Positions 33,875-41,792 of a DNA stretch of 64,000 nucleotides are shown piece by piece. This DNA is from a bacterium (GTDB taxonomy: Bacteria > UBP6 > UBA1177): contig JAFQZM010000025.1 of NCBI GenBank assembly GCA_017405875.1, positions 119,688 through 183,687 of the forward strand, given 5' to 3'. Each line of letters opens with the position of its first letter. Positions within the stretch are counted from its first letter, which is position 1. The notes below the pieces were generated by a model. It had not been told where the DNA came from. It was given only the letters and a program-made list of their open reading frames with translations, and made no database searches. Both the position numbers and the translations under genes were made by a program.

Positions 33875-35521
33875 TTATTTTCCTTTCCCACATTCTCTTT
33901 TCCACGGTTCTTTCGGATTTTCCGGATTAGGTGTGTAATCTATCAACGGACATTTTTCAGGATAGAAGTCGCAGTAACACTCAAGATCGCGAACAACTAA
34001 ATCTTTAACACTGCGAAAAACATAGAAGTTTTTATATAAAAATCCGTCATCTTTTTGAAATTCCAAATCAAAATCTTCATCCATACAAACGACTTTCTTG
34101 GTTTTATAGTTGTAGAAACATGTGTCCCCAATTCTGACACCATCTTTATTGTAATTTCTCATAAAAAGCATCAGGTCACCTTCAAAATCAGCAGCTTGTA
34201 TGGCTGTCAGGCTGGACAACTCATAAATAGTTTTGTATTTTATATTGTTTTTATCCGAAATATCGGCTTCGACAAGGCTTCTTCCATCTACTCCTTTTTT
34301 TTGTGAGCTGTAAATTATTGTGTTTTTATCTTTGAAAATCGGGTATCTGCCGTATTCATCAGCTCTTGAAACTTGAAAACAGCTCGAATCACCGACATCC
34401 AAATCACAGACTTGCACTTGAATATCATAATCAAAATAGGTGACTAAACTCCCAATCATTGAAGGATAACCGGCTCGCCTGTCGTTGCCGTAAAGGGTTT
34501 CTTTTTTATAAGTCAACTCTTTCCACTTGTCCCATTCTCCGATTTTTGTGTACATAATTCTCATGTCGCTTGCATCGCGTTTAAAATGAATACTTGCAAA
34601 AATATAGGTGTCGTTTGCTCTTACATCTAATATTTCTGTTGGAGCCTCATCCATTTTAAATGCCTTGCCATAAGTATTCGTTTCCTTATTATAGTAAACC
34701 AGATGTCTTTCATTTCTACCATAGTAAGGACTTTCTTCGTGTTCAGCATCTATTCTGACATCAAAAGTTGAAATAAAATAATATTTTTTATTTTGCCAAC
34801 CGTTCATATAGTGTCGACCGTATCTTTCAACTTTACGTGTATTGAAATTGTAGACATAAGCCCCCCCTGATTGCCATGAAAGATTTGTATGATCCAACAT
34901 AAATAATACATTGCCATCTAATTCATTAAGCATCATTGATATAGCCAAATCAGATGATTGCCAAAATCCAGGAGTCAATAAAGCATCACATTGGAACTTT
35001 CCCGCAACAGTTGTCTTTTGACCGACATAATTCTTTGAATCATCAATAATTTGCGGTTCAAACGGATAATTTTCAGCACACAAGTCATAAGATTTAGGTT
35101 CACATTCGTCACATTTTGACAAAACGCATCTTTTTGACCACAAATCTTTTATATTTTCAGGATCATTGGCCGGTGTCGGCTTATCACCATAATAATGGTA
35201 GGCTATATTATAATCGGAGAAACTGAAAGCTTCGCAATAAGGATCATCACTCGTCTCAAAATCATAGTCTTTATCTGGTTTTCCTGAATCCGTGTCAGAG
35301 TCCAGATCGTTGCTTTCTGAATCTGTGTCACCATTCGCAAACTCATCATCTTCTTCCATAGAATCTGAGTCTTGCGAATCAAAATCCTTATCAATGTTTT
35401 CTGCATCACTGCCATCAGAATCGGGAACGATGTCGGAATCGTTTTGGGATTTGCTGCCTGACGAACATGACACAAAGAAAACGAACATTAAAGTTGCTAT
35501 AATTATTGAATTTCTCTGCAT
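33875..35521 (-). CDS. Asp/Ser-linker lipoprotein, possible beta-propeller
   Basis: A 548-residue lipoprotein: lipobox FFVSC (about 15-19), a long Asp/Ser/Glu linker to about residue 93 and a folded domain with repeated aromatic strands (for example YYFISTFDVRID, TYIFASIHF) that looks like a WD40/TolB-like propeller. Conserved Cys residues suggest disulfides. I know of no function. The gene is visibly richer in A+T than secA or uvrB. A run of seven C at 34861-34867 (G7 on the coding strand) lies inside the coding region. Confidence 0.78.
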   Translation of the reverse strand: MQRNSIIIATLMFVFFVSCSSGSKSQNDSDIVPDSDGSDAENIDKDFDSQDSDSMEEDDEFANGDTDSESNDLDSDTDSGKPDKDYDFETSDDPYCEAFSFSDYNIAYHYYGDKPTPANDPENIKDLWSKRCVLSKCDECEPKSYDLCAENYPFEPQIIDDSKNYVGQKTTVAGKFQCDALLTPGFWQSSDLAISMMLNELDGNVLFMLDHTNLSWQSGGAYVYNFNTRKVERYGRHYMNGWQNKKYYFISTFDVRIDAEHEESPYYGRNERHLVYYNKETNTYGKAFKMDEAPTEILDVRANDTYIFASIHFKRDASDMRIMYTKIGEWDKWKELTYKKETLYGNDRRAGYPSMIGSLVTYFDYDIQVQVCDLDVGDSSCFQVSRADEYGRYPIFKDKNTIIYSSQKKGVDGRSLVEADISDKNNIKYKTIYELSSLTAIQAADFEGDLMLFMRNYNKDGVRIGDTCFYNYKTKKVVCMDEDFDLEFQKDDGFLYKNFYVFRSVKDLVVRDLECYCDFYPEKCPLIDYTPNPENPKEPWKRECGKGK

Positions 35522-35573
35522 TTTGCCCTCCGTTGGAATGAACGTTATCCCGACACCGCGTCAGGTTTTGTAT

Positions 35574-35846
35574 TTAAAACAAATCCGAATGAGTTCCCGT
35601 CCGTGATAAAAACAAAATCAGATCATTGTTGTTGATACGGTAAATCAGCAGCCAGTCAGGTTGAATGTGACATTCTCTGAAACCTTTGTAATTTCCGGAG
35701 AGTTCGTGATCTCGGTTTTGGGGCGGAAGTGTTTCTCCTGCGGCAAGTTTTTTGATGACATCGGTGATTGCCTGCATATTGTAGCCGCGTTTCTGACAGA
35801 GTTTCAGATCCTGACGGAATTTATTGGTCGGTCTTATTGCATACAT
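35574..35846 (-). CDS. YafQ-family toxin of a type II toxin-antitoxin pair
   Basis: A 90-residue RelE-superfamily mRNA interferase. The YafQ pattern is clear: KFRQDLKLCQKRGYN near the start, HELSGNYKGFRECHIQPDWLLIYRI in the middle, and a C-terminal LFLSRTGTHSDLF. The catalytic His/Asp region (HIQPDW and GTHSDLF) is intact, so the toxin should be active. Its ATG overlaps the antitoxin TGA stop (TGATG). Confidence 0.93.
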   Translation of the reverse strand: MYAIRPTNKFRQDLKLCQKRGYNMQAITDVIKKLAAGETLPPQNRDHELSGNYKGFRECHIQPDWLLIYRINNNDLILFLSRTGTHSDLF

Positions 35847-36097
35847 CAGTCCAGAAGCTCCTTCATCATCTGGTCGACATCGGTATAGGTTTTTCCGAGA
35901 GAAGGATCTTTTTCCATTTCCTCGACTTCGCGGATAGCCTCTTTGGTTTTCTCGTTAAATTCTTCATTCTGCTGTTCATAGCGGTAAACGACATAGCTGA
36001 TTATGTGCGAAATCTCGTCCAGACAAGCTTCCGGAGCCGCTTTTATCTGCGCCGAAACAGCCTCATAAGTTGTTTTTTGTTTCTCGTTAAGATCCAT
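35846..36097 (-). CDS. Antitoxin partner of the YafQ-like toxin
   Basis: An 83-residue acidic protein directly upstream of the toxin. The C-terminal part (AIREVEEMEKDPSLGKTYTD followed by VDQMMKELLD) resembles the RelB/DinJ toxin-wrapping tail. The N-terminal part does not show an obvious ribbon-helix-helix motif, so the DNA-binding half is unassigned. The ATG at 36097 follows GGAGGAG. Confidence 0.78.
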   Translation of the reverse strand: MDLNEKQKTTYEAVSAQIKAAPEACLDEISHIISYVVYRYEQQNEEFNEKTKEAIREVEEMEKDPSLGKTYTDVDQMMKELLD

Positions 36098-36305
36098 TTT
36101 ATCTCCTCCGTCTCAAAAAACGCTAAATTATACTGAAAAAACGCTTGAAAACAAGGGGTTGTGAATTTAGAAATTCGGTGATTTAGATAAACAGCATTCT
36201 ACACAAAGTGCCAATTTTTCTGACTCAAAACAAAAATTTTTTGCCTTGTTTTATTCAGATTTTCAATATTTTGCAAAAATATTCCAATTTTTATTCAATT
36301 TAAAT

Positions 36306-36333
36306 TTGATATTTTTCAAAATACTGATAAAAT
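36306..36333 (+). promoter_or_regulatory. Promoter of the BRO-N gene
   Basis: TTGATA (36306-36311), 16-bp spacer, TAAAAT (36328-36333), 28 bp before the GTG start at 36362. Confidence 0.7.
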
Positions 36334-36361
36334 CAAGCGTTTTATTTTGAGGAGAAAAAAT

Positions 36362-37231
36362 GTGGAAGAAGTAAAAAACACTCAAATCAAGATTTTTGAA
36401 GAGCGGCAGGTCCGCACAATCTGGGACAAAGAAAAAGAGGAATGGTATTTTTCAGTGGTTGATGTCATTGCCGTTTTGACTGATTCAGACAGACCGAGAA
36501 AATACTGGAATGACTTGAAAAACAAACTAATTGCTGAAGGAAGTGAGTTGTCCGAAAAAATCGGACAACTGAAAATGTTGTCATCAGACGGTAAATTTTA
36601 CAAGACAGACTGCATGACAACGGAGCAACTTTTCCGCCTGATTCAGTCCGTTCCATCACCGAAAGCCGAACCTTTCAAACTTTGGATGGCGCAGGTCGCA
36701 AGAGAGAGGCTTGACGAAATCAAAGATCCTGAAATTTCAATCAACCGCGCACTGTTCAACTACCGTCAGCTCGGATATTCCGAAAGCTGGATAAACCAGC
36801 GGCTGAAAAGCATGGAAATCCGCCAAGATCTGACCGATGAATGGAAAAAGCACGGATTGCAGGACGGAATCCAGTTCGCGACACTGACCGACATAATTTA
36901 CAAAACATGGGCAGGCAAAACCGCAAAAGAATACAAGGAATTCAAAGGGTTGAAGAAAGAAAACCTTCGCGACAACATGACAAATCAGGAACTTGTTCTA
37001 AATATGCTTGCGGAACTTTCGACTACCGATATTTCAAAAGCCCGCAATCCTCAGAATTTTGCCGAACATGCGGATGTTGCAAGGCGCGGCGGAACAATCG
37101 CAAAGGAAGCACGCGAAAAGTTAGAAGCGGAAACAGGCAAAAAAATCGTTTCTCCTTCGAATGCACTTGGCAACGATCATCTTATCGATACAAAAGCCTC
37201 TGTTTTTGACGAAGACGAGGAATCGAAATAG
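36362..37231 (+). CDS. BRO-N domain protein (DinD-like)
   Basis: A 289-residue protein with an N-terminal BRO domain (about 5-110; VRTIWDKEKEEWYFSVVDVI), as found in phage antirepressors, and a C-terminal region with NPQNFAEHADVARRGGTIAK, characteristic of the DNA-damage-inducible DinD-like branch found on bacterial chromosomes. Probably DNA-binding. The GTG at 36362 was chosen because GAGGAG lies 7 bases upstream; an ATG two bases earlier runs into a stop. The location in the accessory stretch fits a mobile origin. Confidence 0.85.
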   Translation: MEEVKNTQIKIFEERQVRTIWDKEKEEWYFSVVDVIAVLTDSDRPRKYWNDLKNKLIAEGSELSEKIGQLKMLSSDGKFYKTDCMTTEQLFRLIQSVPSPKAEPFKLWMAQVARERLDEIKDPEISINRALFNYRQLGYSESWINQRLKSMEIRQDLTDEWKKHGLQDGIQFATLTDIIYKTWAGKTAKEYKEFKGLKKENLRDNMTNQELVLNMLAELSTTDISKARNPQNFAEHADVARRGGTIAKEAREKLEAETGKKIVSPSNALGNDHLIDTKASVFDEDEESK

Positions 37232-37264
37232 CCTGAAAAGCATCGAGCAGCAGTCGGATTTACG

Positions 37265-38284
37265 CTAAACTTTATCTTTGCATGTCACAATCTTATAGAT
37301 TTTCAGCATCAGTTTTTCATATAACGCCGAAAACCTGTCTTTTCCGAAAATATAGACGATCAAAGCCGCAAAAACGGCACCGCCGATGAAAGTGAAATAG
37401 AGATTTTTATAAAAATCAAAACGGTAAATCAGAAGCGATTTCAAGAAAAAGAACTGCATTATGTAGGGAATCATTGAATTTTTTCCGATTTTAGAAGCGA
37501 AGCATCTTTTCTGCGGAGTCAGAACAAGAAGTGAGGCAATGCAGAGGAACCCCCACGCAAGATTTATAAATCTATACAGCATCCCTTCATCCCAAGCCAT
37601 TTTGAGAGCTTTGTAGCTGTAGGAATTCAGATACAAGCCGTAGTGCAGCTTCACTTCCGACACATAAATGAGAGCACCGGCCAGAACAAGAACCGATAAA
37701 ACTGCATAAACCGGAAAAAATCTGCCGCTTTTTATTTTTTCCACGATTCCCTTTTCCTTGAATATGTTTCCAAGCACAAAAAACGGAAACAGAACCACCG
37801 TTCTTGAAACCGAAAGCGGATAGCCTATCGAGCTGACCATACCGGCAACAAGCGCAAGAATCACGCTGATCAGAAGAAGAAAGCGTATTTTATAAAGCAG
37901 CTGAAACGATATTCTCCAAAACGCGAGACTTAACAGATACCACAGAATCCAGTACGGAGCCAGATCCAAAGTTTTGCCTGAAAATTCAGGGAAAACAACC
38001 CAGTGGAAAATCTCAAAGACCAACTGGAAAAAGAAAAGCGGAACTATTTGATTTAAAAGCACTTTTTCAAAGATTTTTCCGTCACCTTTCCGTGCGAAAT
38101 ACCCTGAAACGAAAACAAAACCCGGCATGTGGAACAAATAGATGAACTGATACGCTATTCTTGTCGATTCGCTTGCATAGATGCTCTGAAAATTTTCGAT
38201 GAAATGACCGTAAACGACAAGAAAAATCAAAAGACATTTCAGATTGTCGAACAAGAAGTTTCGCTTTTCCACCGGGTTTTCCAT
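37265..38284 (-). CDS. Acyltransferase 3 family membrane protein
   Basis: A 339-residue polytopic membrane protein with about ten hydrophobic segments. The N-terminal signature FLFDNLKCLLIFLVVYGHF contains the catalytic-type His of acyltransferase 3 enzymes, and LFHMPGFVFVSGYF is the second family motif. Such enzymes O-acetylate cell-surface sugars, for example fucose 4-O-acetylase and OatA-like proteins. The acceptor cannot be predicted. No good ribosome-binding site is seen before the ATG at 38284, so the start is uncertain. Confidence 0.85.
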   Translation of the reverse strand: MENPVEKRNFLFDNLKCLLIFLVVYGHFIENFQSIYASESTRIAYQFIYLFHMPGFVFVSGYFARKGDGKIFEKVLLNQIVPLFFFQLVFEIFHWVVFPEFSGKTLDLAPYWILWYLLSLAFWRISFQLLYKIRFLLLISVILALVAGMVSSIGYPLSVSRTVVLFPFFVLGNIFKEKGIVEKIKSGRFFPVYAVLSVLVLAGALIYVSEVKLHYGLYLNSYSYKALKMAWDEGMLYRFINLAWGFLCIASLLVLTPQKRCFASKIGKNSMIPYIMQFFFLKSLLIYRFDFYKNLYFTFIGGAVFAALIVYIFGKDRFSALYEKLMLKIYKIVTCKDKV

Positions 38285-38324
38285 GACTTTTTCAACAGGT
38301 ATATTTAGGCATCATGTCAGGTTT

Positions 38325-38804
38325 TTAAAACTCGAATGTCGCTTCGTAATTATGTTCTTTGTAAGAAATTTTTATTCCTTTGATTGCCGCGACTTCTTCT
38401 TCCGATTTTCCTTCATAAACCATCGGCATGACGTGGCAGCATCCGGCACACTTGGCTGTAACATCGGGTTCTTTGTCATGTTCTTTCACGGTGACTTCAA
38501 GAATGTTGTCTTTCACACCGCCTGTTTCATAACCGAATTCCCAGTCGTCACCGCACGGAAATTCTCCGTACCACTCGAAATTAAGAACTTTTCCTTCTTT
38601 TTTAGTAACTTCAAGATAATCGCGGCAAGCAGGAGATGCCTGAGTTTCCGGATAAATCTTGTCTTTCATTACAATTGCAGGTTGCTCTGCCGGTTCTTCG
38701 TAAATACACGCACCGAGATCAACGGGATCAAAATCCGCACCGTTGCCACAGCTTAAAAACATGAAAACCGCTGAAACAGCAACCAAAAAAAGTGATTTTT
38801 TCAT
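38325..38804 (-). CDS. Small Cys-rich lipoprotein
   Basis: A 159-residue lipoprotein: lipobox MFLSC at about residue 15-19, then a beta-rich domain with several Cys residues including CAGCC. No family recognised. The ATG at 38804 follows GGAGG; a longer reading would place the ribosome-binding site inside the gene. Its upstream region (38852-38933) duplicates the one before the lipoprotein at 25687. Confidence 0.75.
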   Translation of the reverse strand: MKKSLFLVAVSAVFMFLSCGNGADFDPVDLGACIYEEPAEQPAIVMKDKIYPETQASPACRDYLEVTKKEGKVLNFEWYGEFPCGDDWEFGYETGGVKDNILEVTVKEHDKEPDVTAKCAGCCHVMPMVYEGKSEEEVAAIKGIKISYKEHNYEATFEF

Positions 38805-38851
38805 AACAACCTCCATAAAGTTAAAAAACATACGGCACTCGCCAAAAAAAC

Positions 38852-38933
38852 ACATATATTTAGTACCAAAAAATTCGATTTTTATTGAAAAAATTTACCC
38901 CCCCCGAAAGAACTTTACAACTAATTGATTTTA
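38852..38933 (-). promoter_or_regulatory. Conserved lipoprotein upstream element, copy 2 (G8 tract)
   Basis: Matches 25721-25803 along about 82 bp, including the block that reads ACATATATTTAGTACCA on the plus strand. It carries eight consecutive C at 38898-38905 (G8 when read toward the gene), against five in copy 1. Homopolymeric G tracts in this position are a classic source of phase variation by slippage. Confidence 0.6.
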
Positions 38934-38952
38934 TTGATGAATTTTTGCAAAT

Positions 38953-39531
38953 TTACCCTTTGAAATTTTTATGCCGGAACAAGATTTCTTCCGTATTCGC
39001 GGATTTATTGATTTTCTTCTTAAAAAGCAAAGTCCATCTTGTCTGCCCTATTGAATAATCTTTTTTCTCTTTCGGAAAAAAAGAACGGCAGAAAAAATTG
39101 TTGTCGGGGTATTTTGCAAGAAAAGTATAAAGAGTCTGTTTATCCGCTGTATTTTCAAGCAGATAATCGGCATCTATCAGAGAAAAACAGTTTCTTTCCT
39201 TATTGTATTTGAAAATGGTCTCGTTGCTATCCAGCAAAGATGGCAATAGCGACAGCGCAGCGACTCTTCCTTCAATATCTTTGTAAAACCGTGATTTTTG
39301 AAGATCTTCAATTTTTATCTGCCGATTAAGTATTTTCTTGAAAATTTCCTTCTTGTTTCTTCTCAAATGCGCGATGTCTTCAAGATGCTGCAATCCGGCA
39401 AGATGATAGAAATTCGTATCGTGAAAAATCAGGTGAATTGTTGCTTTGACATTCTTTTTACCGAGAACAAAAACATACTCGGTATCAAGCAGTTTTTTAA
39501 AGAGAAAAGCCGCGTTATATAAAGCATCCAC
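38953..39531 (-). CDS. PBECR4-domain protein (RelE/Barnase/EndoU-like nuclease fold)
   Basis: A 192-residue cytoplasmic protein. The segment KATIHLIFHDTNFYHLAGLQ, followed by an HLEDI helix and a RVAALSLL helix, is the pattern of the phage-Barnase-EndoU-ColicinE5/D-RelE-like nuclease 4 (PBECR4) domain found in phage and mobile-element proteins. The GTG at 39531 lies 7 bases after GGAG, and GGAG itself follows the T tract of the terminator at 39543-39573. Expression is therefore likely to depend on readthrough of that terminator. Nuclease activity is a family prediction only. Confidence 0.75.
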   Translation of the reverse strand: MDALYNAAFLFKKLLDTEYVFVLGKKNVKATIHLIFHDTNFYHLAGLQHLEDIAHLRRNKKEIFKKILNRQIKIEDLQKSRFYKDIEGRVAALSLLPSLLDSNETIFKYNKERNCFSLIDADYLLENTADKQTLYTFLAKYPDNNFFCRSFFPKEKKDYSIGQTRWTLLFKKKINKSANTEEILFRHKNFKG

Positions 39532-39542
39532 CTTTTGACTCC

Positions 39543-39573
39543 AAAAAAAAATGCTTGCGGGAAGCAAGCATTT
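39543..39573 (-). terminator. Terminator or attenuator directly before the PBECR4 gene
   Basis: A perfect 10-bp stem AAATGCTTGC/GCAAGCATTT with loop GGGAA (39549-39573), followed on the minus strand by a run of eight T. It ends the predicted small RNA and sits 12 bases upstream of the PBECR4 start codon. Confidence 0.9.
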
Positions 39574-39692
39574 AATGACATTTTATTTGCTGGCTTGTGG
39601 CTGAATGCCGAACCCTCTAGAGCTCCCCAAAGGACTGGATGCCAGCCCAGAACTTTGGATCAACGCAAAGCAAGCACACTAAGTTACTTGCA
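39543..39692 (-). ncRNA. Predicted structured small RNA of about 150 nt
   Basis: A strong promoter, a non-coding transcript and a perfect terminator follow each other on the minus strand. The transcript can fold into an apical 7-bp hairpin (GGGCTGG/CCAGTCC), a CCAAA/TTTGG stem below it with a one-sided bulge, a large internal loop with a small GGC/GCC hairpin on its 3' side, and a closing GCTTG/CAAGC pair. This closing stem, bubble and apical stem order is reminiscent of 6S RNA, but the sequence is not one I recognise and 6S is usually nearer 180 nt. It lacks the SRP RNA GGAA tetraloop motif and a tRNA-like end. A leader for PBECR4 is the alternative. Confidence 0.6.
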
Positions 39693-39698
39693 CCGAAC

Positions 39699-39726
39699 AT
39701 TTTACGCACTTCAATCTCAATGTCAA
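39699..39726 (-). promoter_or_regulatory. Strong promoter of the predicted small RNA
   Basis: Minus-strand TTGACA (39726-39721, perfect), 16-bp spacer, TAAAAT (39704-39699). No open reading frame with a ribosome-binding site follows before the terminator. Confidence 0.8.
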
Positions 39727-39766
39727 GACTTTTAGAATAAAAATTAGAAAAAATTTCTGATTTTTT

Positions 39767-39794
39767 TCGACATCTTTCTTTTTAAGTGTATAGT
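39767..39794 (+). promoter_or_regulatory. Promoter of uvrB
   Basis: TCGACA (39767-39772), 16-bp spacer, TATAGT (39789-39794), then TTTGAGG before the ATG at 39819. The same arrangement survives at the uvrB relic. Confidence 0.65.
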
Positions 39795-39818
39795 CTTTCG
39801 TTTTTTTGAGGATTTTTC

Positions 39819-41780
39819 ATGGAATTCAAGCTTCATTCAGACTTTGCGCCGGCTGGAGACCAGCCGGAGGCGATAAAAAAGGTCATAAACAATTTCAAGA
39901 ACGGCTCGAAGCGCGAGCTTATCCTCGGTGCGACGGGAACTGGCAAAACTTTCGTCATGGCTCATCTTATCAAGGCTTTGAATGTTCCGACTCTCGTCAT
40001 CGCCCACAACAAGACGCTTGCGGGGCAGCTTTACGGCGAATTCAAGAACTTTTTTCCCGAAAACGCGGTTGGTTACTTCATTTCGTTTTACGACTACTAT
40101 CAGCCGGAAGCCTACATTCCGACGACCGACACCTACATCGAAAAGGACGCGGCTCGCAACGACGACATCGAGCGGATGCGCCACTACGCGACGGCTCACC
40201 TGCTTGAAAACAGGCAGTGCGTGATCGTAGCCTCGGTAAGTGCGATATACGGCATCGGCTCTCCTGAATACTACAAGGATCTCACGATAAAACTCTTTGT
40301 CGGAAACACCTATCCGATGCAGAAACTGTGCGCCGACCTTGTCGAAACGCAGTACGAGCGGACAAATACCGATCTAACGCGCTGCAAATTCCGCGTAAAA
40401 GGCGATGTCGTTGAGATCTTCCCGCCTTATGAAGAGGATGTCGCGGTAAGGATCTCCTATTTCGGTGATGAGATCGAGGAGATCTCTCTGATAAAGCCGT
40501 TTGAAGGAAAAAAAATCAAAAATCTGGACTCGGTGAGCGTCTATCCTTCAAGCCACTACGTTGCAGAAAAAGAGACTTTGAAGCGCTCCGTCGAAAAGAT
40601 AAAAGTGGAACTTGCCGAGCGGATAAAATACTTTGAAAATAGCGGCAAACTCATCGAGGCGCAGCGGATAAAGGAGCGCGTGACACAGGATCTCGCGATG
40701 CTGGAAACTGCCGGTTACTGCTCGGGGATCGAGAATTATTCGCGCTACATCACGAACCGCGAAGCTGGCGAAACTCCACCCACGCTCATGGATTATTTCG
40801 GGGATGATTTCCTTGTCATCGTTGACGAATCGCACGTTACTCTGCCGCAGATAAAGGGAATGTACCGCGGCGACAGAGCTAGAAAAGAAGTGCTCGTAAA
40901 CTACGGTTTCCGCCTTCCGAGTGCGCTTGACAACAGGCCTCTCAACTTCGACGAATTCATTTCAAAGACCGATAAAGTGATGTTCGTTTCGGCAACTCCG
41001 AAAGAGTATGAGATCGATCAAGTCCGCGAGATCATTGAGCTTATAAACAGGCCGACCGGGCTTCTTGACCCGCTTCCGCAGATACTTCCGGCTAAAAACG
41101 AGATCGCGGAACTATACGACGAGATCGTTAAGGAAACTGCCGAGGGCGGCAAAGTTCTGGTCACATCACTCACAAAAAAAATGGCGGAAGATCTCACCGA
41201 TTTCCTCAAGGCGCGCGGCATCAGGGCGAAGTATCTCCACAGCGACATCGACAGCATCGAGAGGCTCAAGATCGTCATGGAACTCAGAAAAAACATGTTC
41301 GACGTCCTTGTCGGCGTAAACCTTCTGCGAGAAGGTCTCGACATTCCCGAAGTTTCGCTCGTTGCAATCCTCGATGCCGACAAAGAGGGATTCCTGCGCA
41401 GCGAAGCCTCACTCATCCAGACGATCGGACGTGCCGCAAGAAATGAAAAAGGACGCGCGCTCCTTTTTGCCGATTCCATGCCCGATTCCCTCAAAAACGC
41501 AGTCTACGAAACCATGCGCCGCCGGCAGATCCAGGAAAAATTCAACGCCGAGCACGGCATCACACCGCACAGCGTCAGCAACAAAGCGATCCTCGACATC
41601 GAATCGCACATCCCCGGCCACTCAAAGGACGACTCCCCGAAAGCGCCGAGACACAAGATCATAAAACTCATCTCCGAACTCGAAAGCGAAATGAAAAAAG
41701 CGGCCGACAGCTGGGATTTCGAATACGCCGCGATGCTCCGCGACAAAATATTCAAGTATAAGGCGAGTCTGGATAAATAA
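39819..41780 (+). CDS. uvrB: Excinuclease ABC subunit B
   Basis: Damage-verifying helicase of nucleotide excision repair, working with UvrA and UvrC. 653 residues, normal length. Walker A GATGTGKT at about 39-46, the beta-hairpin region YYQPEAYIPTTDTYIEKD (about 95-112), VDESHVTLPQ, the helicase motif GVNLLREGLDIPEVSLV, QTIGRAARN, and the C-terminal UVR domain that binds UvrC. The ATG at 39819 follows TTTGAGG. A decayed second copy lies 6 kb upstream at 33763-33860. Confidence 0.98.
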   Translation: MEFKLHSDFAPAGDQPEAIKKVINNFKNGSKRELILGATGTGKTFVMAHLIKALNVPTLVIAHNKTLAGQLYGEFKNFFPENAVGYFISFYDYYQPEAYIPTTDTYIEKDAARNDDIERMRHYATAHLLENRQCVIVASVSAIYGIGSPEYYKDLTIKLFVGNTYPMQKLCADLVETQYERTNTDLTRCKFRVKGDVVEIFPPYEEDVAVRISYFGDEIEEISLIKPFEGKKIKNLDSVSVYPSSHYVAEKETLKRSVEKIKVELAERIKYFENSGKLIEAQRIKERVTQDLAMLETAGYCSGIENYSRYITNREAGETPPTLMDYFGDDFLVIVDESHVTLPQIKGMYRGDRARKEVLVNYGFRLPSALDNRPLNFDEFISKTDKVMFVSATPKEYEIDQVREIIELINRPTGLLDPLPQILPAKNEIAELYDEIVKETAEGGKVLVTSLTKKMAEDLTDFLKARGIRAKYLHSDIDSIERLKIVMELRKNMFDVLVGVNLLREGLDIPEVSLVAILDADKEGFLRSEASLIQTIGRAARNEKGRALLFADSMPDSLKNAVYETMRRRQIQEKFNAEHGITPHSVSNKAILDIESHIPGHSKDDSPKAPRHKIIKLISELESEMKKAADSWDFEYAAMLRDKIFKYKASLDK

Positions 41781-41792
41781 TTGGAGGCTAAC

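Noticed and set aside
39543..39692. tRNA, tmRNA, or SRP RNA in the small-RNA region
   Set aside because: There is no cloverleaf or CCA end, no tRNA-like T arm with a tag frame, and no GGAA-type SRP tetraloop motif.
39535..39735. Small plus-strand reading frame of 66 codons
   Set aside because: It has no ribosome-binding site, runs across a perfect terminator hairpin and overlaps the predicted minus-strand small RNA and its promoter. Its composition is not protein-like.
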